Source of the DNA: Coptodactyla brooksi
Lineage: Eukaryota > Arthropoda > Insecta > Coleoptera > Scarabaeidae
Length of the DNA: 23,754 nucleotides
Direction of reading: 5' to 3'
Assembly (NCBI GenBank): GCA_033557675.1
Contig: JAWQRM010000355.1
Span: 1-23,754 of the forward strand
Below the pieces are notes generated by a model that saw nothing but the letters and a program-made list of their open reading frames with translations, did no database searches and was not told the origin of the DNA. Shown here piece after piece: positions 9,292 through 17,315 of the stretch. Position numbers and translations under genes: made by a program. Within the stretch, counting starts at the first letter, position 1. Every line of letters starts with the position of its first letter.

Positions 9292-10155
9292 ACAGAGTGT
9301 CTCGTACTCGACCCCAAGTTGTGCATTTAATAAGCGGACGTATTTTCCGTGAAATGTTCATCACGCAAAAGGTAGATTAAATCAATTTCAGACGCCGCAT
9401 CAGCATCGAGTTAATTGAATCGCCCTATCGAGCCTTATTGGATGGCTAATCCATGAGATTATGACCAAACATTACTTCGGTTGTAATCACTGAGAACCAA
9501 GCATCCAAAGTAGGAGTTGAATGAAACTGCTTGTAAAAGTAGATTTCATACTATGTAGAATAATAGTTAACTATACTTACAACTATGCTTATTAAATGAA
9601 ACTGTATAAAATTCTATTGGTAAAACAACTATATAAAATTCATTCTTTTTTATGTCCCTCTATTAAGAGTGTTGTCTCACGATTCTCGAGCTTTTAATAG
9701 GAGTGTCGGACAAGATGTAAGGCTGCCACTGGCGACATCTTATTTTGTACGTAAAAAATTCCTTGTAATTACGGTTTGTAAAATTATGAACCAAAGCGGA
9801 CTTGGTGATAAATTGTTTTGATTCAAATATTTTAAACTCGTTTATAGCACGTTCGAAGTTTTTATTAAAGGAATTTAGGTCCAAACGTATTCTTAAATAC
9901 TTGCCGATTTATTTGCTTACAATTTCATAATAAAAATTTGATATGGGACGTTCGAAAAACATGCCCTCGATGAGCTATTTTTTATTTACAATACAATAAT
10001 TGTCGGTGGCAGAGTGGGAAGGATATTTTCAAGCCAGTACAAATGTTACCTTGTTCATGTATGTATATTATGAGAAATATGAAGTGATACTTCAAAATTG
10101 TAACACAGGTTTTACGATCGTTCGATATATAACTATAGAAATTTGTCTCTTATCA

Positions 10156-10665
10156 ATGCATAACCCAGAAAAAGTACAAGCAGCGAAGATATTTACAGAT
10201 GGAAATGTAATAGTGATACCGAAATTAGCTGTGGACTACAAGACTACCGTGGGAAGAGTTGATCGATTGTACCAACATTTGCGCGATTATCAAGAAATAG
10301 GGGAAATAATATTACAAAAAATATTTATGCATTTAATAGACCTTGCTGTTTTCAACTCTTCTTCTTCGACTTCTTGTACATTTTGTACAAGAAGAATAAA
10401 GAAACAATGAAGAATTTAGATTTCCGTTCAAACTTAGGAGAAGAAACGATTGAGAAGTAGTTAGTAAGTTACTCTGATGATCAAAATACGAACTGTTGTT
10501 CGTAGTGGTCAGGGTCTTTGTGTTCGGAGACATTTTTCAGGCTTTACACTTCCTGCGAAAAAAAGGCTGCTCCATATAGAAATTGCGCGGTATGCTGCTC
10601 AAAAAAAGACATTAAGGGCAAATAATGAGAAAGGAAACGAGATCCTGCATGGTGCCCTATTTTAA
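10156..10665 (+). pseudogene. Tc1-like transposase, N-terminal half, interrupted
   Basis: From ATG 10156 the frame reads MHNPEKVQAAKIFTDGN and VGRVDRLYQHLRDYQEIGE, the first helix-turn-helix of a Tc1-type transposase (DNA binding). After an intervening piggyBac-like scrap, the second HTH region follows at about 10480-10665: VVRSGQGLCVRRHFSGFTLP, AKKRLLHIEIARYAAQKK and ILHGALF. The sequence ends just where the first catalytic Asp motif should begin. The earlier part of the long ORF (from 10000) has no similarity that I recognise. The assignment rests on pattern resemblance only. Confidence 0.5.
10312..10460 (+). pseudogene. PiggyBac-like transposase, C-terminal scrap
   Basis: KIFMHLIDLAVFNS in frame 1 is followed, after a frameshift near 10380, by LYKKNKETMKNLDFRSNLGE and a TAG at 10458-10460. 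This is the wording of the segment after the last catalytic Asp in piggyBac (PGBD) transposases. It lies between the two halves of the Tc1-like relic, as if inserted there. It could also be the missing C-terminus of the larger piggyBac relic at 11.5-12.1 kb. Confidence 0.5.
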
Positions 10666-11483
10666 GATGTATCATACTCAATTAAAATTTTAAGAAAACT
10701 ATTGTTTTTCAGCATGAATGTGTTGAAAAGTTGATTTTTATATATTGATAAAAATAAAAGCACGTAAAAGTGTGGACCATCTAATAATAGAAGTTGAAAG
10801 CTATAAGGATAGTATATTAAAATTAATAGTTCACAAGTTATAAGAATTATTTGCAAAATATTCTATAACCAGCAACGTCTTTTAATAAGTAATAACTAAT
10901 ATACTCTCAATATATATTGCTATCCTCGGAGTGGTTAGCATCAATTTTTACGAAAGACACCACAGTTTTTGTAATACATTATATAAACAAATAAAAAAGA
11001 ACAATTCGCAATCCTTAAAGCCGAGAGCGGTGTGAGCTTGATTTGCAATTTCTAAATTCTGTTGCACGGAATCTGAATATTCTCTTCCCGTGTTCTGGGT
11101 GTCTTAGTTTGTCGTTTTGCATGCTTTCCATTACGTGAGCCTGTATTGCGTGCGTGCCATGTTTTTTAATTTTCAAATATGATTTGTCAAATTTGACAGA
11201 TATAGTACGAATTGATTATACCCTAACAACTATTTGTTCGAGCTTATAGTATTGTAGGTTATAATCAGTGTGAAGATTTGACATCTGTAAAACTTGACAG
11301 AGTTGAACGTTTTCGTTGCTAATATAAAGTTAAATGAATAATATAGACTTTTAATATCATGAAAGAAGTTCAGCTTAGTATAACTTGCGCGATATCGCGC
11401 GAAGCCCCGTTTATAATGAGTATGCAAAGAATCTCGCACAATTCTTAAGAAAAAATGAAGTAACACTTCATGGCAGTACACCA
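10666..11483. other. AT-rich stretch without recognisable gene
   Basis: I see nothing coding on either strand. A 14-bp perfect palindrome, GCGCGATATCGCGC, lies at 11387-11400, unusually GC-rich for its surroundings. Confidence 0.45.
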
Positions 11484-12060
11484 TATTAGTTGTGTTTTCA
11501 ACTATTTTCCGACAAACTATCTCAACTAATAACTGAAGAAAGCATACGTTACGCGATTCAGTCTGATAAAGATATATTTCGTATTACCAAAAACGAAATA
11601 AAACTTTTTTCTGTTATAAATATTATGATATACATAAAATATCCCGCTTAGCGGTGTGTATTGTAGTGCTATACCCAGTTTGTGATTTCTTCGAATAGCT
11701 GAAGAGAGATCTTTGAAGAGATACAAATAAATAAAAAGACATTTCGCAAATAATGATAGTGCCAGAAGGTAACAAATCATTCTTTCATTAATGTAAGGAC
11801 ATTTCTAGTCATTCTGGGGAAAACATATTTAAAAGCTGTTATATTATTGAAATTTAGAGTAATAGACGAAATGATAATCCCTTTCAAAGGAAGATATAAA
11901 AGTAAACAATGCGCAATCTGTTCTACAACGTAATAGATTTATGGGAGGGGTTGACTTGAATGACCGCATGATGAAATACTATGCTCACTTCATAAAGAGT
12001 AAGAAATTTTGTATGAGAACTGCGTTCCGTTGTGGGAATGTAACACTTGTCAACGTCTGA
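11484..12060 (+). pseudogene. PiggyBac-like transposase relic (DDE_Tnp_1_7 type)
   Basis: Three pieces appear in order on the plus strand. First, LITEESIRYAIQSDKDIFRI and TKNEIKLFSVINIMIYIKYP (about 11500-11650), then YK-IKRHFANND in a shifted frame (to about 11760). Second, IDEMIIPFKGRYKSKQC (11862-11915), the motif holding the second catalytic Asp of piggyBac transposases. Third, MGGVDLNDRMMKYYAHFIKS (11941 on), the third catalytic Asp region, ending at TGA 12058-12060. The region around the first catalytic Asp and the stretch between the second and third pieces are deleted. The enzyme would excise and insert at TTAA; this copy cannot work. Confidence 0.75.
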
Positions 12061-12149
12061 GTTCTTTTTCGACAAGCAAAGAATTCACTGCTACAAATAT
12101 TCATTGCTACAATTCACAACTTATGAATTGAAAGCGTAGCATCTTATTC

Positions 12150-12404
12150 TAATTTCTTAGAATATCAGAAGCACAGTGTGTAATGACTGTGAGAAAAACT
12201 ATGTTAGGCAGGCAAAAAGCTCTATACAAACTAGGTTCAAAGACCAAATGGCTCACTTAAAGTATGGTCGCATGGAACAATTTGGTTACAGTCGAACCTG
12301 CTTTTAATAGCAGCCCTAGAACGAGCACAGATAACATAAAACTACTTACAAATGTATCAAGCAATAGACTATTGGATGCATTTGAAAGTTTGAAAGCTTT
12401 TTAA
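12150..12404 (+). pseudogene. Penelope-like element GIY-YIG endonuclease fragment
   Basis: EYQKHSVCNDCEKNYVRQAK (from about 12161; GIY and YIG regions decayed) is followed by SIQTRFKDQMAHLKYGRMEQ, a frameshift near 12285, then AFNSSPRTSTDNIKLLTNVS and SNRLLDAFESLKAF to TAA 12402-12404. It aligns residue for residue with the minus-strand copy at 14042-14400 (RFKEHVAHLEHGR, FLDAFES), so both come from the same PLE family in opposite orientation. No PLE reverse transcriptase is visible upstream; the piggyBac relic ends about 90 bp before. Confidence 0.72.
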
Positions 12405-13689
12405 TGCGCAATAACGACAGAGAAATGTTTTATGACAGAAATTACGCGTCACCGTTGTAGAATAAATAGCATGTTAGCATATAGTCAAGCAAGTTAGCAT
12501 ACGGTCATAATTGTTGAATTTAGGGTAATAACAAGGTTAGGTTGTTGAATCAACAGTGAATGACAACTCTCGGTTACCAATTTTTTAATGAATCGTTTAT
12601 TTCATTTTCAAACTAATAGTTCAGAGCAAAAAGTCACAGTTCTCTGCATCATGTCACAAAAATGCTTCCTTCTTGAAGATGATAGTTGCCATTAATTGAC
12701 GGTAGGTAGCGTTTGAATCGTCAGCGCAACCACTGATCACCACAGTCGATAGATAACCATGAAGCAAGGCTTCAATTTTCGATTACAATATATTAAGCAC
12801 TATCTCCGAGAATCTGATTTCTACGCGGCTATTACCACTTATCGTTTAATAATAAAATAACGGTTGGTTAGGTCGGCCCGTTTGTGTTCGGAGAGTGCCG
12901 AACGCGTGTCCATTAAAAACGTGAACGAGGCGGAAAACTCACGAAATAAGTAAAAAGAATCTATTATATAAAGAAGCCAAAAAAAGCTGGCACCTTAAAA
13001 CGTCTGAAGTCGATTCGGTCCAACGTTCGACGGTAAATACGGTAAATTGCGTGAAATTACCTTTATCTTGCTTGTAATCTCTCTATTTAAGTGCGATGTG
13101 ATGTTAATAGCAACGAAACTTGATGGGATGAATTACTGTCGATGGTTGAAAAGTTAGTGTAATTATTCAAAATCATTTATATGTACAGAGTGGTGTAGTA
13201 TGTCATCAATACATATAGGAACAGAATAAAAAATGACGTGAAGATGTGACTCTACTGCATTGGTAATTCTTGACAATTCCTTTTCTTACGCATTAGACAT
13301 GTTGATTTAAAACGTAAATTTCAGTTAAATACCTAGAATCAAATTAACAGATAACCTTATAATGAAATTTTCGGAGAACATCTAGATATAAATGACAAAT
13401 TTAAGTTTACATGAAAAACCAAAACTAATTTGAAAGAAAATCTACAAAAATTTCAAAATACAGAACCAAACACAAAAATGTTGATATCCAAAATCAACAA
13501 AATACACTTTTGAGTTGCTTGACATACTGAACAAATATATTGTTGAAAACAATACTTTTCTCCAAAACGTTAAAGAAATGCAACTATATGCATACCCATT
13601 ACATATACAATTATCAAAATGACGAACCAACTTTAATTAAATAAAGAAATAATTGATCTGGAAAAATGGACTAGAAAAGAAAATAAACA
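12405..13689. other. AT-rich stretch without recognisable gene
   Basis: I see no supported gene. Near 12473-12512, TTAGCATA..GTCA occurs twice about 21 bases apart. The open frame at 13442-13630 (-) has no recognisable similarity. Confidence 0.45.
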
Positions 13690-13887
13690 AAATCAGAAGT
13701 GACATACATAAAATGCAAGATTGGTAAAACAGAGACTGCACTATCTAACAGAGACAACAGAATGATATTTTCAAAATATTTCTTTCATAACAATAATTTT
13801 GATCGCTATGCACCAAATTTTGAAAATAGTTTTAATAGACAGTCTCAAACAAAAAACAGCAATATTGGCAAAATTTTCAGAGAGGAT

Positions 13888-13930
13888 GTCGACGCACGTT
13901 TCGCTAACCAAGTTAGCATCATCAGGAGCG
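13888..13930 (-). ncRNA. Hammerhead ribozyme motif, core intact (PLE)
   Basis: The minus strand reads CTGATGA (13925-13919), one extra T, stem II GCTAAC-TTG-GTTAGC (13917-13903), GAAA (13902-13899), then CGTGCGTC with the cleavage triplet GTC ending at 13891. All conserved catalytic boxes are present. Stem III is only A-U and C-G closed over GTGC, the minimal type published for PLEs. Stem I is weak in this copy (two contiguous pairs). One unpaired base separates CTGATGA from stem II in all four copies of the window. PLE hammerheads are thought to process the element RNA. Confidence 0.72.
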
Positions 13931-13996
13931 ATGAAAGACTTACTACTAGCTGACGTAAGACGCTATATATACTAAAAGGCGACGCTTAATTGATTC

Positions 13997-14033
13997 TTAA
14001 TTGGTTTTTCGCAACTAATAGAAAACCAATTAA
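13997..14033. repeat. 12-bp perfect inverted repeat (hairpin) beside the PLE GIY-YIG stop
   Basis: TTAATTGGTTTT (13997-14008) and AAAACCAATTAA (14022-14033) pair perfectly over a 13-base loop. The hairpin lies between the end of the GIY-YIG frame (14042) and the hammerhead, in the PLE 3' region. Confidence 0.8.
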
Positions 14034-14041
14034 ACGTTTCC

Positions 14042-14400
14042 TTACCTTCTCCCCACTACCCGTTTACACAAATTCCTACATTTAACAATTTCTATGCTTT
14101 CAAATGCATCCAGAAACTTATTGTTGGATACATTTCTAAGCAGTTTTACATTTTCTACACTTATCCTATGGTTCCTGTTGAAGGCACGTTCGGCAACGCT
14201 GGATTTTTCGGTACGACCATGTTCTAAATGAGCCACGTGCTCTTTAAACCTTGTTTTGACTGACCTAGTTTGCCCAACATACTTTTGATCACAATCGGTA
14301 CAGCTAACTTAGTATATTCCACTTTTTTCCAACATATCTATTTTGTCTTTAGGATTACCCAACAATGTTTTTAATGTATTTTTGGACTGAAAAAGTAAAA
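14042..14400 (-). pseudogene. Penelope-like element C-terminal GIY-YIG endonuclease
   Basis: The minus strand reads SKNTLKTLLGNPKDKIDMLE, KSGIY, a TAA stop at 14311-14309 right after GIY, then VSCTDCDQKYVGQTRSVKTR, FKEHVAHLEHGRTEKSSVAE and NHRISVENVKLLRNVS, ending near 14042. GIY and YVG are the two signature motifs; the Arg and His/Glu positions (RFKEH) are kept. In PLEs this domain nicks target DNA for priming and follows the RT. The linker before GIY (LLGNPKDK, KSGIY) is typical of PLEs. The single stop and loss of the RT make it a relic. Confidence 0.85.
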
Positions 14401-14595
14401 AATCCCGAAACTATTAAAGATATGAGGAAAGAAAAATTGATACAGTAGTGTCTATGTGGTAGATTTCCAAAAGGCTTGATAAAGAGTCTTCTCTTTAGCA
14501 AGACAGAAGGTTTTAATGGTCGTACAAGCTAAAGTCGTAATTATGGATGTTGTACATTGGTTTACTTTTTCAGATATTGAACCGTGTGAAAGAAT

Positions 14596-14844
14596 TTAAC
14601 TTACCTTCACGTTTCGATGATATATCAGCCGTCCTTCTTGAATTGTCTTGAATGTCTTGAATTTGAACATAGCGTTTCGTTTTGGTTTGTATAACTGTAA
14701 ACTCGTTATCATTAGCAAGCGTGGGTAGTTTCGCTCTCGTATGGCTGCCGGTGGTGGATGACATTTGTCGATTGTCATGTTTTCTTGGTGTTGGCCCTGT
14801 ATTATGTACTCTTGACCTGTGAGGGCACTTATGTTGCAGACCAC
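14596..14844 (-). other. Open minus-strand frames in PLE interior, function unknown
   Basis: An 82-codon minus-strand ORF (14844-14596) and an overlapping 64-codon ORF (14764-14570) lie between the PLE 5' repeat piece and the GIY-YIG remnant. They show no RT motif (no YxDD). The first ORF has CNISALTGQEYIIQGQHQEN and KPKRNAMFKFKTFK. They may be the start of the PLE ORF upstream of the RT, or chance. An in-phase GTAAGT (14609) and a TTTTTCAG (14387) could mark an intron, but this is unproven. Confidence 0.25.
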
Positions 14845-14977
14845 AGGTGTGGAGACACTGTTTTCTAGTTCGCTTTTCGAGTAATATGTTTTAGAGTTGT
14901 GAGTTTGGAACCTTTGAATTTCTGATAGAGTAAAATAATTGTAACCGCTATATCAATATTAAAAAAAATATCTGCTT

Positions 14978-15014
14978 GGCGCGTTTCGCTAACCAAGCTA
15001 GCGTCAGCAGGAGC
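14978..15014 (-). ncRNA. Degenerate hammerhead motif, 5' PLE repeat
   Basis: The minus strand has CTGCTGA (15010-15004, A6 changed to C), stem II GCTAGC-TTG-GTTAGC with one G-T pair, and GAAA (14987-14984). CGCGCC follows, so the GTC cleavage triplet is lost. The bases after it (AAGC) can still pair in part with GCTC before the core as stem I. It should be inactive. Confidence 0.6.
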
Positions 15015-15110
15015 GATGACAGACTAAATACTAACCGACTAACGATGCTATTTATTCTAAGCAGGCGACATCTAATTCCTTCTCAATTGTTATAGCTCAA
15101 TACAATTGCG

Positions 15111-15783
15111 TTAATACCTTCTAGCAGTCTATATATTAGAAGCTTAATTAACTAGTTATGGCAGAGTTAGGGAAACGTAGATCGGGTTAGCAATTTGTAA
15201 AGAGTACAGGCTAAGGCTTTTATCCGTAGACTAGAACCACGAGTGGGAAATGCTGTACAAGAAAGAATTATGTATGTAAGGGGTGGGAAAAAGTTTAGTT
15301 GCCTCATGATTGGTTGTGCCAGAAAACTTAAGAAGCAATTAGGCATCACCTTCTTATACTAAATAAGTTGGTTATTGAGCTGGTAATTGGTAGCAATTGT
15401 TTAATATGTTTTGTATATTTCATTTTAAATGATATATCGTATTCAACGTCAAAATTTTCATTACTAGTTTCATTTTGTCAGTTAAGAGCCATAATTTTTA
15501 AGTTACTCTGAGTTCTTAAACCGATAAAGATAAAGGATTTTTTTAAACACTAACTGGCTAATTTCTAGGTAACGCTTCCTATGAAAGCTTCGGGACAAAT
15601 TTTTAAGCGAATGTTCCATTTACTGCCAGATTGGTCAGATGAAATTCTTCTTTGTATCACGTCACCATTGTCAAGCTTGAAGAGGCAACTTTTAATAATA
15701 CTTGTTTTTCTTTGCCACACAACATTCTTGACCTAATGTTCCTTGCCTTCTCCTTTCTTACATCTACGATCTCTCCTTTAAAA
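15111..15783. other. No recognisable gene
   Basis: Open frames exist without known similarity. The plus strand near 15210-15357 reads LEPRVGNAVQERIMYVRGGK and the minus strand near 15727-15600 reads CLFKLDNGDVIQRRISSDQS. Both have plausible coding wording but no recognisable family, start or splice context. Confidence 0.35.
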
Positions 15784-16230
15784 TCTAAATGATCCTTCCC
15801 GTACGTGCGGCTTTAGTAACTAGTCAATTACCTGGCTGCACGGGTTGGCAGCACCTATGCACTGGTGGTTGGTAGCAGCGCGTTGCAATGTTACCGGCGG
15901 TTAGGCGTTTATCGCCACCTAACCGTCCATTAAAAACCGGCCTAAATGAATATTGCCAAATTGCAAAAATGTCCCGCCGTTCTGGTCGGCCTTTAGGCTC
16001 CTCATCCCAAATTGGCCCATTTTCATAATTGCAATACCAATATTCATTATACACTTCTTGCAACGTATCGGCCGCCCGTAATTACACCATTATTGGATAT
16101 TACACTTATTCACTCGGTAGCTTTGTCCCTCCTCTACTTATACCTTACTTCTTTCCCTTTTAACTCTTTTGCGTTTACCACTCTCGGCTCTCTGTCTAGC
16201 GCTTGCCAACGGATTCGGTTTTAACGAGGA
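15784..16230. other. GC-richer unassigned block with an ORF and a hairpin
   Basis: This block is visibly richer in G and C than its neighbours. A 79-codon minus-strand ORF (16063-15824) reads MQEVYNEYWYCNYENGPIWD, EEPKGRPERRDIFAIWQYSF and RPVFNGRLGGDKRLTAG. A strong hairpin lies at 15898-15925 (CGGTTAG/CTAACCG around GCG-TTTAT-CGC). I recognise neither the ORF nor the repeat family. It could be a retroelement fragment or an exon. Confidence 0.35.
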
Positions 16231-16479
16231 TCCTTATTTTTTGCTGATTTGATCGTGGAAAATTACAAGAAAGATGGTTTGGCTCGACAGGATATTCGAG
16301 TTTGCTTGGTAAGATGGAGAAGACAAAAAAGACAATTGTGAGATATACAAGAAAATTTCGCTTGATAAGATTTATTTTAATTTACTTCTACTTTTACGTG
16401 GATTTTTTATGAAAATGCGAAAAGATTACACGTGTTGTGGTGTGCTCGGAAATTTTTTACTTGCCAAAAAAGAGAACAT

Positions 16480-16805
16480 CGAATTTGCATTAAGTTGTGA
16501 GCTTTAAGAATGGAACAAACTGAAACACAATATTGGGAACATTGAATATTGCTTTTAGTGAGATTCTTGTGAATAAAGCAAGCGTTTACAGGTGGTATGA
16601 ACGTTTTCAAGAGATCCGCGAACACGTTCAAGAAGACGAATGCCCTGGACATGTCAGCACATCGACAACTGAAAAAAATGAAGAAAATGGTGGACGGTGA
16701 GTGATAATCGCTGAAGGAGCTAACAGCCATATTAATAATTACGTTCCAGAAGTGCTGAGAATTGGGAGGAAACGCTGGAGTGTTTATGTGAAATGTGTCC
16801 CAACT
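16480..16805 (+). pseudogene. Mariner transposase, N-terminal HTH part
   Basis: In the frame at 16569-16700 the sequence reads VNKASVYRWYERFQEIREHV, QEDECPGHVSTSTTEKNEEN, then TGA. This is the second helix-turn-helix and GRP-like linker of mariner/SETMAR-type transposases (relatives have WYKRF and RPGRPSTS). Upstream, the decayed IKL.....LNIAF wording matches HTH1. Downstream, shifted frames keep SLKELTAILIITFQ and KCVPTSL, as before the catalytic domain. No catalytic Asp region follows. The target would be mariner TIR DNA and TA sites. Confidence 0.72.
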
Positions 16806-16837
16806 TCTTTGACTGACATATTCTGTCGGTCAAAGAA
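16805..16837. repeat. 14-bp hairpin with 5-base loop
   Basis: TTCTTTGACTGACA (16805-16818) and TGTCGGTCAAAGAA (16824-16837) pair along all 14 positions, with one T-G pair, over a TATTC loop. The hairpin lies exactly where the mariner relic stops. Confidence 0.85.
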
Positions 16838-16849
16838 ATTGTTCCTTAT

Positions 16850-17130
16850 TGAGATATATGCTTCTTTTGATTTTTATTTATTCAATTTGCAACTTGCAGC
16901 ATTAAGCAATATAATAATTAAAGTTGAGGGTTTGGAACCTTTGGTTTCGCAACGAAATGAAACAAATGTCACCACTACACCAAAATATGAAAAAGAATGC
17001 TCGGCGCAGGTTCCGCTAACCAAGTTAGCATCATCAGGAGCGATGAAAGACTGACCGACGCTGTATGTGTTTTGCCTAACCAAGAGAAGACAATTAAGCT
17101 GTTCCTTACCATATCTGCACAGTTAACATA
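16850..17130 (-). mobile_element. Penelope-like terminal repeat fragment
   Basis: This is homologous to the PLE 5' repeat piece near 14.9-15.1 kb. Both have a hammerhead motif and then, about 70-85 bases further on the minus strand, CAAAGGTTCCAAAC followed by CAACT.TAA. The boundaries are approximate, and no PLE coding remnant is attached. Confidence 0.55.
16998..17041 (-). ncRNA. Degenerate hammerhead motif (PLE)
   Basis: The minus strand has CTGATGA (17037-17031), one extra T, stem II GCTAAC-TTG-GTTAGC (17029-17015), GGAA in place of GAAA, and GCC in place of the GTC cleavage triplet. Stem I is best preserved here: GCTC before the core pairs with GAGC after the triplet. It should be inactive. 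Confidence 0.62.
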
Positions 17131-17315
17131 ATCCCTCACCGTACAGCGTTTTCCGTCCCCATAATTTCTAGTCTAAGGATAGAGAACTCTACCTTTTACA
17201 AATTGCCAACCCGTTTAGCGTTTCATTGAATTCTATTGTCCCTAATCTATTAATTAATAAAACTAATAATTAATTTAAACGATAATTAATTATATCTTCT
17301 AAAATTAAAACTTCT
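17131..17315. other. AT-rich spacer
   Basis: I see no gene. The sequence becomes very AT-rich with many TTAATTA motifs toward the transposase relic. Confidence 0.4.

Larger units (their letters stand above)
7402..10155. other. AT-rich stretch without recognisable gene
   Basis: I see no convincing coding region on either strand. Visible features are two 11-base direct repeats of TTACGTACGTT (7991-8001 and 8004-8014), a degenerate duplication near 8460-8570 (ATAACAG...ACTTCCAT twice), a 49-codon ORF (8862-9011) and an inverted repeat (9188-9291). The open frames at 8412-8609 and 9663-9884 (-) have no family resemblance that I can see. Confidence 0.5.
13690..15110 (-). mobile_element. Internally deleted Penelope-like element with two hammerhead-bearing ends
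   Basis: Read on the minus strand, the order is a terminal-repeat piece with a hammerhead motif (about 15110-14850), an unassigned internal stretch, a GIY-YIG remnant (14400-14042), then a second terminal-repeat piece with a better hammerhead (about 14000-13690). The two repeat pieces share the sequence before the hammerhead (a GGCGAC...CGATGCTAT or CGACGCTAT-like stretch), the hammerhead itself, and a looser match after it. PLEs have this plan, with a reverse transcriptase before GIY-YIG. No RT motif is visible here, so it was deleted. Outer boundaries are approximate. Confidence 0.6.

Noticed and set aside
10471..10490. CTGATGA before the second Tc1-like piece
   Set aside because: It is followed by TCAAAATACG with no stem II and no GAAA.
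14387..14609. Intron on the minus strand (GTAAGT to TTTTTCAG) joining the PLE interior ORF to the GIY-YIG exon
   Set aside because: PLEs can keep introns, but the frame just before GIY-YIG (LLFQSKNTLK) already reads like normal PLE sequence without splicing, and the upstream exon has no recognised homology.
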